Below are positions 45,401-56,500 of a stretch of DNA of 64,000 nt, in pieces (position 1 is the first letter of the stretch; each line of letters opens with the position of its first letter). A program made the translations under genes and the position numbers. The notes beneath the pieces are model-generated. The model was not told the DNA's origin, searched no databases, and saw only the letters and a program-made list of their open reading frames with translations. The stretch comes from Oegoconia quadripuncta (taxonomy: Eukaryota; Arthropoda; Insecta; Lepidoptera; Autostichidae): positions 2,728,501 to 2,792,500 of the forward strand of contig OX438747.1 in NCBI GenBank assembly GCA_949316235.1. Reading direction: 5' to 3'.

Positions 45401-48400
45401 AGATTTCCTACAAATAAAATAGGATCGTGTAGTATAGTTTTTTGGCTCGCTATAATTTCATATAGGCACCGTCACCCTTCCATCTTCGGACCACTAGGTG
45501 TGGGGAGGGATTCCACCCGTATATAGTTAATATACCGAACATTCGCACTAAGAAGTTCGATTCTTCATTCATCATCCGAACAGCCAAGGCATGGAACTCC
45601 CTTCCGGCGTCAGTCTACCCTGAATCCTACAACCTTGGGATCTTCAAGAGCAGAGTGAATAGGCATTTACTGGGATCGCGCGCTTCATCTTCGACCACAT
45701 CGTCACTTATCAGGTGAGATTGTGGTCAAACGCGAATCCAGTCAATCATTAAAAAAAATATATTTCAGTGTCTTGTTTATAAACATTTCTATGCTGAAAA
45801 CGCGACAAATCTCAAATTATTTTAATTTTATGGCGCAAAATTGAAATGAATCGGTTATCGTTTGACGACCCGTTTGGTGTAATGGTTAGCAACTCTGACC
45901 ACTATACCAAAAGGTTGCGGGTTCGAATCCCGCTAGGGGCATATGTTTGTGTGATGAATACGGACATGTGTAGGTACCCGAGTTATGGATGTTTCATTTA
46001 TAATAAGTATTTATTTACAAAAAAAAAAATGTATTTATGTATTATATCAACCATCTGGTACCCACAACACAAGCATATAGTTGCTTACTGTGGAACTAGA
46101 TGGCGCTGTGTGTATGTCTAAGGATATTTATTATTTATTTATTATTAAACTAGCTCCCCGCCCGCGACTTCGCCTGTGTAGAATAGCTTTATCGCGGATA
46201 TGTTTAATTTGTTTATCCCGCGTGTAACGATTATATTATATCGTACCTTCCCCTTGGTCCCGGCGACATGTATCACAGAGAGTTCGTCCAGCTTAGAGAG
46301 AGTAACTCCGGTTCGCAACAAATAGTTTTCCATGTCTTCTAAGTTCGTACATATCTGAAAATTAAATAATATAGTCATATTATGCAAAATCCAAAAGTAT
46401 CCAATGCAAGCCTCATAATCGTCCTTTCCACCCTCCGTCGTTCAACCCTTACTTCCAGTTTCACACTATTACATAATACAAATATAAAGTCACGCATGTT
46501 TCCCGTAGGGGTAGGCAGAGACCACAACTTCCACTTGCTACGATCCTGACACACCACACTATAAAACTGAACTAAGCAGAATAAAAATATACAAGCTGCA
46601 TAACAATCGTAACACTTCCAGTCAAAGCGGGTCTCGCTGCGTTCTCGTTTCCGAGTCTACAATAAATATATATAAATAATAAATAAATAAATATTTCGGA
46701 CACTTACACCAACCATCTAGTCTCAAACTAAGCAAAGCTTGTGCTATGGATACTATATAACGGATAAACATATACATAAATATTTATATAACATAAACAT
46801 CCATGCCTCGGGAATAAATGTTCATATTCATCACACAAACATTTACCTCTCGCGGTATTGGATCTTGCAACCGTTGGTTTCGCTGACAGGGTCACTGTCC
46901 CCTACACCAATTGGTTGTCAAATATATGTTTATTATAAGTCAATAACTATATAAAAAGATTAATACAAGCAAATCTTTTCGCATTTCCGGGATCAGACAT
47001 ATTATGAATTAAAATAGAAAATAGTGCCACTCACTTGTCCAGCTCTTATGTCCTTTCTCAATTGCTCGATTGTTGCTTTGTTGGACTGCAAAGAGTTCAA
47101 CTTATGCATCGCATCCTAAAACATGGAAGATGAAGCAGTGGGTTTAATTAAATTAAAAAAAAGTGACATATACACACAAAGCTGAGTAAAAATATTAATT
47201 GTAAAGTTAGAAGATTTCCTCGGAAACAACACCACATTAGATTTCTTTCAATAATTAAAAAATTAGTCTAAACTTAATATAAAAAATTGCACTGAAATCG
47301 GACCACGCATTATATTGCCCATGTAAGGATCAGCACTCGCATGCACTCACTCAATCAATTAATCACTCACGCACGCGCAGTATTGCACACACACGCGCAG
47401 GCTTACACACACGCACAGGCTATCCCACGCGCGCATGATTATATGCACGCGAACACGGATGAAATCATGCAAGAACGCACGCCTAACGCCGTTAAACACA
47501 ACACCCGTCTTTTTTCGTCTCGGGTTAAAATAGATTTTCAGATAGATTTAAACTTATCAAACAAACATGTTGCCTGTTCCTTGTTATTTCAAAATTACTT
47601 GGCATGTAGGTCATCGTTCAAAAAGTTGCCAAAAGCTAAAGAATTGAATTGAATATCACCCACAAGACGCGGCCCATCTCATGATTAATATCAGTTAATC
47701 ATACTTCCACATAAATTACTTCTGTCTGAGTTGTTCAAGGCCCACACCAATGACTTTGCTATATTATTGAACTTACAGCAAATAATTTTATAAATTTTTC
47801 CTATTTGTAGTCAGTAATGGGGGACGGCGAGACTGTTATGTGGGACTCCCCTCCCTACCGTACCGTAATTTTATACCTAATAGTCTTTTGTAAATAATTT
47901 CTGTTTAAATAATGGTTATGAATTTAGGTATTTAAAGCCGAATTTTGAATGTCTACTGTACTGGAAACTAATTATAAAAGTGTACACATTTCCTCTTTTT
48001 AGTGTCTTTGTGTACAACTGACATGAACAGCAAGTTACTTTTTATATGTTGTATTTACATTATGCATATCACTATTCTTCTTAAATGATTCTACATTTAT
48101 TCTTACATACATTAAGTTTTCGTAAAATATATTGCGATACTAATGTTAATATTGATTTCCTAAAATTTAATATTCCTATTATATTAGCAACCCAAGGAGA
48201 AACATCAAAGGCAGTTTGCTCCACAACTTAGCAGAAGGAGGTGGATGGTCTTATAATCATTACCTATAGCATTGGTCTAATTCAATAATAAATATGTACC
48301 AGTAAGTTGGACTTTAGTATTTGTCGAATTGTGTTATCCATAATTTAAAACTAACTCAGAAACTTGTAGAGCAGTGTTGAAGCCGTCCCTAAAATGATCA

Positions 48401-49967
48401 GGTTTATCTTTTAATTAGTTACTGAATTACCATTGCAAACATCTTGTTGATATGATTATATTGGACGTAAGCCTCACCCACGGAGAGATTTGCATCGTTT
48501 TCCATAAATTACCATATGAGACTTTGAATTAAGAAGGATTCCTTGATGATAGAGTAAACATTTCAAACAAATTAGCTACACCCAAACTAAGCCAAGCCTT
48601 TAGTATGGGACTATGGGTGCTACATAATATAATGAAGATATGGGACGACCAATTGGTGTAGTGCATACTGACTCTATCAGCAAAACCAATGGTTGCGAGT
48701 TCGAATCCCGTAAGAGGTAAATGTTTGTGTGATGAACAATTTCCCAACATTTATTCCCAAATCATGGATGTATTATGAATTTAGATTTGATAAATTTTAA
48801 AAAAAACTAGTGATGACTTAAATATTGACTGAATAACAACATAATGAACATAGACATACCTACCATACATAGTAATGCTGCTCGTCTATAATAATATAAT
48901 AATAAAAATGTTAATATAAATATTTATGTATCTTCTTCTGTTATCTAGTATCCGCAGTACAAGCATAGCTTAGTTTGGGACTAGATGATTGGTGTAAGTG
49001 CCCTAAATTTTTATTTTTAATAACGGTAAACCATACATAATGTTTACATAAACACTATGACTCTGGTATGATCACATTCGTCACACAAACATTTACTCAC
49101 AGTGAGATTCAAACCCCAAACTGTTTGTTTCTATGGCAAGGTCACTACTTGTTAGACCAATTGGCCATCTAAAGGAACTATTAACACATTTATCCTTCTA
49201 TAAATAAACTCAGATGAATGTAGCTATTAATGTTGGTTAAACAATAATGATGATGATGATGAAGCAATAATTGGTTAATTGGTCTAGAAACTGCATGTGG
49301 TTAATATTTATGTTCTGTCAATCAAAAAATAAATATTGTATTCAAATAGTCTCTTTCCATTATCAGTTCCAGCCTGTTGCGGACTGTAAACTGTAAGTCT
49401 ATTATTATAAATAAATAATGTTATAGTACCTAGGGATTACAATAAATAAATAATAATAAAAATAAATATTTCGCTCACTTACACCAATCATCTAGTCCCA
49501 AACTAAGCAAAGCTTGTACTATGGATACTAGATAATGGATAAACATACATAAATATTTATATAAACATCCATGACTCAGGAATAAATGTTCATATTCATC
49601 ACACAAACATTTACCCGTCGCGGGATTCGAACCCGCAATCGTTGGTTTCGCTGACAGGGTCACTATCCACTACACCAATCGGTCGTCAAATACAATAAGG
49701 TAAATATATTCCTATGAAAACTAAATACGACATGGAAATATTGACATGCATCTTGTATTTAACTTAATAACACCTAGTTACTTTGGTACCTCACTAAAGA
49801 CACAAATTACACAATTTGCATCAGTGTCCATCCTTTGAAAAACTTAATAAACTCAAAAACAACAAATACGAAACACATGATTTTACCTCATAGTTAAATT
49901 TGACCGTAGACATCCTCTTAAACAATCTGTTCACTGTCGAACGACGACACAGACTGAGGCTAGTCAT
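33462..49967 (-). CDS. FPGS: Folylpolyglutamate synthase
   Basis: FPGS adds glutamates to folates with ATP, retaining them in cytosol and mitochondria for one-carbon metabolism. Minus-strand exons in order: 49967-49887, 47115-47035, 46354-46247, 44567-44388, 43095-42959, 42337-42157, 41013-40580, 33846-33462 (stop TAG). All have GT/AG borders and join without a frame break: 510 residues from the ATG at 49913, 528 from the in-frame ATG at 49967. Visible motifs are the ATP-binding [11 protein letters not shown] split across exons 3 and 4, EVGIGG with DYTNI in exon 5, [11 protein letters not shown] in exon 6, YLDGAHT in exon 7, and SATGDRD plus ITGSLHLVG in exon 8. The 18-residue extension starts [18 protein letters not shown], basic with no acidic residue, as in a mitochondrial presequence. 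RPAP2 lies inside the last intron on the other strand. Confidence 0.96.
34119..34171. repeat. Perfect 24-bp stem hairpin
   Basis: 34119-34142 pairs perfectly with 34148-34171 around the loop ACCCC. The stem includes 'gtatacaacccacttgg'. It lies in the last FPGS intron upstream of RPAP2. Confidence 0.75.
34728..35112 (+). repeat. Dispersed repeat R5, right arm, interrupted by a MITE
   Basis: Inverse of 29670-29925, ending in an A-rich tract at 35103-35120. A 147-bp inverted-repeat element (34794-34940) interrupts it; the left arm shows the uninterrupted site. RPAP2 starts about 100 bp after the A-tract. Confidence 0.65.
34794..34940. mobile_element. 147-bp MITE with AGGACCCCGATTCTCG ends
   Basis: Ends AGGACCCCGATTCTCGTGCG and its approximate inverse, with inner arms 'gtcgatagacat' and 'atgtctatcgac'. 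Against the empty site at about 29860 (minus strand 'gcattctgccac') the insertion has little or no target duplication. Confidence 0.72.
35216..37001 (+). CDS. RPAP2: RPAP2/Rtr1 RNA polymerase II CTD phosphatase, with one frameshift
   Basis: RPAP2/Rtr1 removes Ser5 phosphate from the RNA polymerase II CTD and helps polymerase assembly and import. Start MNMELLDKK at 35216 (second ATG at 35222); upstream in-frame residues from 35138 look unlike the family. The zinc-finger domain is clear: LCGYPICSK (C-x4-C), then [16 protein letters not shown], then [10 protein letters not shown] (C-x3-C). Reading frame breaks near 35752-35755, a TTTT run: losing one T joins PPVF to [10 protein letters not shown] and opens the frame to the stop at 36999-37001. 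The C-terminal part ([11 protein letters not shown] onward) matches the conserved RPAP2 tail. About 594 residues in all, against about 612 in human. No introns are visible; AATAAA lies at about 37208. It is nested antisense in FPGS intron 7. The break may be a sequencing error or a real lesion. Confidence 0.93.
37381..38232. mobile_element. Foldback DNA transposon (CAGGGCGTCCC family)
   Basis: 852 bp with termini CAGGGCGTCCCAAAGTTATG and its inverse, TA on both sides. The left ~370 bp matches the element at 58276 almost exactly, then the interior differs until about 38095, where the right terminal ~135 bp matches again. Two members thus share ends but not the middle. It lies 3' of RPAP2 in FPGS intron 7. 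Confidence 0.83.
38238..38737. mobile_element. Inverted-repeat element M5, second locus
   Basis: Directly follows the foldback element ending at 38232. Ends are 'aggtctgacaacataacccg' and 'ttggttaaatttgttagacc'. The interior carries a CpG-rich patch, 'ggtgcaagcgctggcggcga'. Confidence 0.7.
38905..39075 (-). mobile_element. Diverged SINE-A-like copy
   Basis: 'acctgatgttacgtgatgat' then 'ttggggaacgggctatccta' and 'aagataagatggtggtaatg' follow the SINE-A order on the minus strand with many differences. An old copy or related subfamily. Confidence 0.5.
39085..39303 (+). repeat. Dispersed repeat R1, second locus
   Basis: Same element as 2433-2652, same orientation, with small differences. It lies in the last FPGS intron, between a diverged SINE-A-like sequence and an M3 MITE. 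Confidence 0.6.
39305..39430 (+). mobile_element. MITE family M3
   Basis: Contains 'aaacgtttatgtagcgtgag', 'atttgtcctgctctttcgct' and 'ctacgtcgcgcgcgataaac', nearly matching 44898-45042. Confidence 0.6.
39687..39926 (-). mobile_element. SINE-A, 5' truncated
   Basis: Tail 'ttttatgcacaacggattcg' to 'gccaggcggacatttaaaat'; the tRNA-like head is absent. Confidence 0.8.
40080..40515 (+). pseudogene. 3' end of a non-LTR retrotransposon (family N2)
   Basis: Frame 40217-40453 reads [20 protein letters not shown] then [20 protein letters not shown] to a TGA. This is the C-terminal end typical of insect reverse-transcriptase ORFs (lWNxLPaxvFP..yd...FK). The 3' UTR ends in an A-run at 40504-40518. Upstream coding sequence is truncated. 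Confidence 0.78.
41170..41507 (+). mobile_element. SINE-A, full length
   Basis: Best reference copy: head 'accgcctccgtgcatggctt', B-box GGTTCGATCCCC at about 41229-41240, the full body, and tail 'ccgttatgcataaaa'. In FPGS intron 6. Confidence 0.88.
41650..41880. repeat. M1 MITE end fragment and R3 repeat
   Basis: 41655-41706 ends 'gtcaatacggccctta' like M1. 41750-41880 resembles the R3 sequence at 13940-14160. Confidence 0.45.
42425..42540 (-). mobile_element. SINE-C tail fragment
   Basis: 'ttggacatacacaaagcgcc' and 'atggttgatactactacata' follow the SINE-C tail on the minus strand. Confidence 0.65.
42606..42939 (+). mobile_element. SINE-A, full length
   Basis: Head 'cgtctccgtggctcaatgta', B-box GGTTCGATCCCC and tail 'ccgttgtgcataaaa', in FPGS intron 5. 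Confidence 0.87.
43330..43620 (+). mobile_element. Helitron-like fragment
   Basis: 'atcacggcgcaacggataaa' with 'ggatttggataatatttggt', later 'ttccacgcaagcgaagccgc' and 'aggtaaatactagga', follow the layout of lepidopteran non-autonomous Helitrons; the end is degenerate. Confidence 0.5.
43719..43925 (-). mobile_element. SINE-C
   Basis: Tail 'ggacatacacacaatgccat'; head with gggattcgaacccgcgac at about 43891-43908. Confidence 0.75.
44600..44850 (-). mobile_element. SINE-C
   Basis: Complete minus-strand copy: tail 'caaacacacagcgccatcta', B-box inverse gggattcgaacccgcgacc, and head 'aaccactacaccaaacg'. The tRNA-like head alone does not make this a tRNA gene. Confidence 0.8.
44898..45042 (+). mobile_element. 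MITE family M3
   Basis: Between two SINEs in FPGS intron 3. Inverted words 'gcttgacaggcgcgac' and 'gtcgcgcgcgacaaacg' near the ends. Confidence 0.6.
45094..45340 (-). mobile_element. SINE-B
   Basis: From the AAATA-rich tail to the head 'ccactacaccaatcggtcgt'; the B-box is mutated (gatgggaacccgcaacc). Confidence 0.78.
45555..45755 (+). pseudogene. Non-LTR family N1 3' end
   Basis: Plus strand, 'aacagccaaggcatggaact' to 'ccagtcaatcattaaaaaaa', encoding [19 protein letters not shown]. Confidence 0.75.
45868..46140 (+). mobile_element. SINE-C
   Basis: Head 'gacccgtttggtgtaatggt', B-box GGTTCGAATCCC at about 45919-45930, tail 'actagatggcgctgtgtgta'. An apparent few-base interruption in the head duplicates the ctatacc word. 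Confidence 0.8.
46150..46240 (-). mobile_element. Helitron 3' end fragment
   Basis: Read on the minus strand it ends 'ggcgaagtcgcgggcgggga' then 'gctagt', the Helitron CTAGT terminus. It abuts the FPGS exon 3 donor at 46246. Confidence 0.6.
46655..46922 (-). mobile_element. SINE-B
   Basis: AAATA tail, 'aaccatctagtctcaaacta', then a degenerate B-box and the head 'gtcccctacaccaattggtt'. Confidence 0.75.
47120..48640. other. FPGS intron 1, no further gene seen
   Basis: A patch with many acacacgcgc words (47340-47480) gives the 103-codon ORF at 47341, which looks like low-complexity chance coding. The rest is AT-rich with no recognised repeat or exon. Confidence 0.4.
48648..49015 (+). mobile_element. 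SINE-B interrupted by repeat R2
   Basis: The head at 48648 has a degenerate A-box and 'gagttcgaatcccg'. The SINE body breaks at about 48780, R2 (inverse of 4615-4745) occupies 48780-48905, and the SINE resumes with 'aatataaatatttatgtatc' to the tail 'ggtgtaagtgcc'. Confidence 0.72.
49020..49690 (-). mobile_element. Two SINE-B copies
   Basis: 49020-49175 is a diverged copy ('cactacttgttagaccaatt' at the head). 49440-49690 is a well-kept copy with B-box inverse gggattcgaacccgcaatcg and head 'ccactacaccaatcggtcgt'. Confidence 0.72.
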
Positions 49968-50548
49968 CGGCGAGCCGCAACTATTATCCGGTGGCCAGTA
50001 CAGCTACGCAAACAGATTGTATCCACACAAAAATGACCTCGACAATCGCCGCGTGATTAGCGATCGAAATATAACATCGCAACTACTTTGAACAAGCTCC
50101 CGATGATATCAATGTATCGTAATGACATCTGACCCGGACCATTAACTACCGTCACAATGTGAAACTGAATACTTCCAGTAATAAGCGATTTCCTCAAGTA
50201 AAACTTTCAAAACATAACCTATAAAAATAACATGTGATTTTGACAACTTTGATAATTAGATTTGACAGTTGAGAGAGAAGTTTTCTTCTTCCTTGTAATA
50301 GGAAAGGCTAAGGAGCTAAAGTTATACTGCCTCGTTTTCAATATTATTTGATAGTTGAATCTGATAGGTAGGGCTAACCGGCGGCACTTCTATCGGTGTA
50401 GTCAAGTCACGAAAGGAATATCTTTTAGAATGCCAGCACTTTTTGTTAAAAAGAGCCAAAAAGTAATAAAATGTCACTCAATTTTGTATAATTCGCTTTA
50501 TTGTGTTATCTTCAAAAATATCGAGTTCTTTGAAAATAAATTAAAAGA
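49968..50548. promoter_or_regulatory. Divergent intergenic region between FPGS and AK8
   Basis: The 581 bp between the FPGS upstream ATG (minus strand) and the AK8 ATG (plus strand) must hold both 5' UTRs and promoters. No repeat family recognised elsewhere in the window occurs here. A 65-codon plus-strand ORF at 50355-50552 overlaps the AK8 ATG and is probably not coding. Divergent promoter use is inferred from gene layout only. Confidence 0.5.
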
Positions 50549-53500
50549 ATGACTGAAACCGATGCTACGACGAGGCCTTTGGGAATGCCAGCAAGATTCA
50601 TACCCTATCTGGATAAGTATAGGATCTATACGTTATTCAAGGTTAGTCAAGGTTTACCCGTTATAACGAACATCTTTTGTTCTACAACTTTCCCCAAAAC
50701 TCAATACATTTCGAGAAACTGCTGTATAAGCATGTCATAACAAAATACTACCAAGTAATCCTAATTAATCATCCATATCCATTACACGCATCGTTACTTG
50801 TACGATCGTTAATACGTAAATAATTTCAGCTGGAACGAATACCTACACTTATGTGTCTGAATGTTCCTACAGTCGACATCACGACGCCCGTGACCCTAGA
50901 AATGTAAGCTTGTCGTGCGTGCGACGCTACCGGAATTGCTAACGCAGCTGCTTTCATGAGACATGAGCTACTATGGGATACATTTGGAGAAAAATTATAT
51001 TGGAGACTGTAGTGTTCAATAGTAATTAGGCACAAATTTGTTTACCTGGGCAACTACTGTATACTATATGCGGTCGCACGGCAACTGCAACACTCCTAGC
51101 ATTTAAAAAGATCTCGTTATGTTTACATTTTCGATAACGCCGCGCAGCCAGTTTTACGCCGATAGTTCATAGTGCTATGGGCTGTAACTATGTACTTATA
51201 CTCACCTATATCTCTTAGGGCCGTTAAGAAACCGTTCTCAAGATTGAGATGACCTTAAGGTGAAGCTTGAGAATCTGTTATATAAGTATTAAAACAATAT
51301 TAAAAAAAGTATTGAGACTGAGATGCGGTCTCTAATCTCTAGATCGATTTATTAATACGGCCCTTGGTGCTCAAGTCAGATAATCGATCAACCATTAAAG
51401 ATACCTAGGTAATTTTTTCTTTCTTGAATTTTCATAAATTTAAGTAAACATTTAAATGAAATGTAACCGGAACACAAGCTATATGTTTGTCCGATTCTCC
51501 AGGACATGCTGACTGATCTGGTGCTTGTCTTGCCGAGAGACCACCTTAAGCACATGAAGGTTTTCCTCACTCGGTACCTGCACACCTCCAAGGACGCTGA
51601 CCGGGTTATTCTGCTTGTGTCTCCTGAACTCGATATAGGTATCCATATTATTTGCTGTAGGTAGGTATGTACCGTCTCCAATGTTATATCTTTAGCTAAC
51701 AGGAGGCCGATCGCGTTAAGTTTGGACGATAATACCAAAGCTAAACCACAACCAAAAATGTTACGTTAAGCACAATTCGTAACGCGCTAATCATTTGAAC
51801 GGAAATTAAAGCTAGTTTTTTTATTATACTCGTGGTTAGCTCTAAACATTTTGGGTTTGGTTTTACTTTGGTAGCGTCTACGATACAATCGTTCACAAAA
51901 AATAGCGTGATGCCATTTTTTACATCAACTAAACTAAAGCTAAACCAAAACCGTTCCGTTCGGATGGTAAAACCGTTGCAAAATGGCGCGATTGGTCCCT
52001 AGGTATCTCAACAAGTTAAAGAAAACGTGTCTCCATATAAATTGATAATTAAAAAAATAGTTTTTTTTATGCGCAACGGGTTGGTACTTGACCTCAATCA
52101 CACTTGATGTTAAGTGAAGATGAGGTCGAAGGTGGAAGCGTACTGACCCGGAAATCCCAACACATTAGGGGGACTGGCTATCTTATCTCTGACAACCGGA
52201 ACACAAAAATGCTATTAACATTGCTGCTTAGCGGCAGATATAGATAAGGTGGTGGTAGCTAGCCAGGCGGACATTTAAACTGCCCTACAACCAACCAAAC
52301 CGAGTACTTAAACATGTACCCCGCTGGGGATCGAACCCGCGACCTCCGAATCGTAAACCCAATGTTGTTTACATTTAGCCACGGAGGCGGTTTGGGAGAA
52401 AAAACAAGTAACTAATACAAAACTCATGACGTCTTGTGTAACTTGGGGTATAACTTAGACATATAGGAGTCTATAAACTACCCTCTATAAAATGTACCTT
52501 GCGAATATTTTTAACTTGTATAGATGGAATAATATGAAGCGTCTCTAAGGCCCGTATTAATAAACCTGTATTAACACAGATGCATTTTAAGCAGTTGACG
52601 CTATCTCTAGCTCCGTGCTAATTTATAAACCAATCTTGAGGTCTACTCAGCTGAGATCATTTCTCAAGAATTCGCCTCAGCGGCGAATGAATGATAGTCT
52701 TGAGTTCCGTTTATTAATACGTGAAACTCTCAAGTGAGTACTGCTTGAGTAAGCACGCGCGTTTCAGGTCTCAAGTTAGGTTTATTAATCAACACGTTTA
52801 CTTGAGACAAGTCACAATCTTTCTCAATCTGAGAATGGATTATTAATACGGGCCTAGGTCTTACATTCTCTATTAATTCCCCCGAACGAGAGAAATAAGC
52901 AACCTTATTTCAAACCCGGAACCTTTGGGTGGCAATGTGTGGTACCACAAATACCAAAATGCTGCGGATAACGTATCTCGTTATCTATTGGGTAGTTGAT
53001 TACATTACAATGTTATTTAAGATACATAAATTCCCCCAGATGTCCATAAACTCGTGAAAGAATTGCTAAAGGACCTTGGTTTCTTTGTAATCACAAGACG
53101 CTTTATAATGGATCGATATGAAAAGGTAAGTTATTGACAGGTAAACGTTTATTTGTTTTGAGGGAATTTCTAAAAAGAACTTATTGTGGAAGTAAAATAC
53201 TGCATGATACGATAAAATGCACTGTATACTGGTGAACCTTTCAAGAGGAAGAGTTCGCAGTGTGCGTATATATTTTTTTTTCAAAATCAACGGGTTCGAA
53301 TCCTGGCTAGGAATAATGATTTTTCAAAAATCCATTGATAGATGTAGTTTTAGTATTCATCAAAATCCTTCTCCTTTGAGTACTTTTCGCTATTCTTCAT
53401 AGTTTTGGATTTGGCTATCCTCGTCTACTTGAAAAATTCAGCCTGTATTTTAAGTTATATTGATTTTATTCTACTATTTTAGATATTTTTCAGCATACTT

Positions 53501-56500
53501 GCTCGTAAAGTGGATGTAACTTCACCGGTTTTAGATATATCAAGCAGCTCATAAAACACGCGTGTGTTATATTATAAACGCAAATAGTGACGTTATATTT
53601 TATAACCGCACTATTTGCAATGGCAAAGAACATAAGTCTCATACAGCCAAGTGATAACACCATCAGCCCTGTGAATAAAATATCGCTGATCGCCATGTGT
53701 TAGGATTACTTCGGCTGCTTATGCTGTTCCTTACTGAGAAAAAATTTGCGAGGATTACGTATTTTAGCTACATTGACAACATTATGTCTGCCTTGACTTT
53801 GAAGTAGTCGAAAGACGAGATATAGCTCTGAAGCGCCCACTGGAGCTTAAAGGTCATAGCTCATTAGAGCCACCAGGCAACCACTCAGCACCGCCTCGCC
53901 TCGTGCGGTTAGTATTCTTTATATGGACTTATATGGGTATGCGTTCACTACATCAACTCCGTAGCGTCACCGGATCGCCTTAGTCGTAAGCCCTCCACGC
54001 GCAGACGGCGAGTGGACCACTTGGTGACAACTCGTTGCTCGCATGCTTACCTTGCGTTGACTGCGCATTGCCAACGCGCGGGTTCCGAGTGGACCGCGCG
54101 CTGCCCGCGAAAGATTTCACGTGTAGACCAAGTGCCAATTGTTAACAGACTACTCGAAAATTCGTAGATCAAGCGACGTCCACTCGTTGACCACGCGGGG
54201 TCCACTGATTGACGACACTAGGTCCGCTGTTTGACCGCGCGACGTTTATTGGTGATAACGCGGCGTCCACCCGTGGATCACCTGTGTACAACGAGTGGAC
54301 GCCGTGCGACGAGGCGGTGCGGAGCGGCTGCCATGAGCTTATGACCTTGATTAGGTTACTTTTGAAAAAGCTTTTTTACCAAAATTGGTGTTTGCAAATT
54401 GGCTCAGGGAAATTTGTTCAGTCCAATGGTGTTTGTATACATAAAAGGAGAGTCCTCAACCGTTTCCAAGAGTAGGTTTGGTTTAGGTACCTAGACGATT
54501 TGATAATACCGAGGATTTTCTAAATTTTCAATTTGTTTGTCATTTTAGAGAATTTAGTTGATAAATATAATATAACAATTGGACACAACTTGTTTCCAAA
54601 CAACAATACCTTTTTTGTATACCGCTGCCTACTTACTAACGTGTCTGCGAAATCGCATGCAATATCCATTCGACATGGCATTTGTCATTTGGACGTTCAA
54701 CCATTTCAACACTCTCCGTGACTCGGTTTTACCAACAGGGCTTAAACTGTGGTCGCGGGTTTGATTTCCAGGAAGGTACATGTTTGGTACTCCGTTTGGT
54801 TGGTATCTCAATCTTGAGAACGCTTTTTTAATACGGGCCTAAGTCTCTATTTAGATGATAAACGTTCGTGGACATAACCAGCCCGTTCGCATAACCAGGC
54901 TATTTCACAATTAATAATGAAATATTATAATATAAAATAATAATTCATAATTTTGTAATATAAAAACCTTTTTTTTTTAAAGAGCAACCTCTCGAGTTTC
55001 TTGCTTGTTTTTCTCAGGGGAAAATTGCCTTTTGAACAAGCAGTAGCTTTAAAAATGTAAAATCTGACTATTTTAAGTGTACCCTGTGTACCTACAAAAT
55101 AAAGCATTTTTGATTTGATTTGATCTGCTTTGATGGCATTGTTGTTTTCGGGTTGTTTGTGATAAGATCCCGATTAAATTAGAGGTTCAGGATAAGCTTC
55201 CATTTTTGACCTCAAATAAGACGAAGGCAACTGTAATGCTGTTATATTACTCTTGCAGTACGGTCGTAATTTTATAGGAATTTGTAGAACAATAACTCTC
55301 ACAATAAATCCTACCCATAAGCATAAATACTTTTGAGCACAACATTGTGAATGTTGAGGAAAATTTTATGATTGTTCTTTCGCAAGATTCAAGTGTCCAA
55401 AGTGTGAAAAAAAGCGGCCTTCAGCACTACAATGGAAATGATTTCAGACACTGCATAGCACGTAGTTAGTTCGCTATGGCTACGGAACCGTATTATTTAC
55501 GTGTCCGACATGCTTTTGACCAATTTAGATAATTTGTTACGACTCAACCCCTTCCTGCAGCATGATGACTACGTGCCTGGTTGCGTCTCGCCGGTGCTCA
55601 TGTCAGAGGTCACCAAGAACTTGACACTGAAGGAACCCGTCGTCAGTGCCGGGTGGCTGATGTTTGGTATTGCATTATGTTACCTACACAGCTTAATAGT
55701 TTAAATACCACAAAATAAAAGGTAAATTACGTAGTTATTGCTAATTAGATGGTCGAGAACACAGACCGTCCGGACAAGAAACCTTAAAAGTCCAAATAAA
55801 CGTGTTATCTCGATGTGTGCTCAATGAGGTGAACGCAAAACTGAATTCTTCCCACGTATATACACATACCCGGGCCATGGCGAATCTTGTAGTATAGCCA
55901 CGTCCGTAAATGTGGAATGTTTGCTTTTGTTACTACTATATTAATTCTGTGACTTCAACTCAATTGGAAAGTAACAAAGCTTCACATTACACACACATCA
56001 TGGACCGTAATACATAAAGCTGGTCCCGTGGGGATTGCTGGATTTGTATCAAACTATTGAGATGGACTTTTCGGGGGAGTTGTAGTATATTGATAACCTT
56101 GCCTTATTTTGGTGTTTAACCGTAGCGTAATGATTTACTGCAACATAAACGCATATCGCTTAGTCAGTGCCGATACCAATGTAATAAATAGGCTTGTTCA
56201 GTATTAAAGGGCCTTGGTCGTGCAACATCACAATAGACAACGAGTCTTATTTACGGAACCCCCCATCCTCGACCAATCCTCTTTAATACCACATGGCGAC
56301 CAACAACATTATCACATGGCGACCCAGCCAGGATGGCAAATCGTGGAGGAAATTAAATCGTGGCGCAGTCGCATTCGCTATTCGTTTTCGATTAGCGAAG
56401 TTAAGCGATGTCTGGTGTGGTCAGTCCTTGGATGGGTGACCACTAGTGGTAGGTGTCCTACAGGGGCGGCTTAAAATCACTGACTGTCAGGTGGCTACAG

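Noticed and set aside
47341..47652. His/Ala-rich ORF of 103 codons
   Set aside because: Low-complexity acacgcgc repeats within an FPGS intron; no domain.
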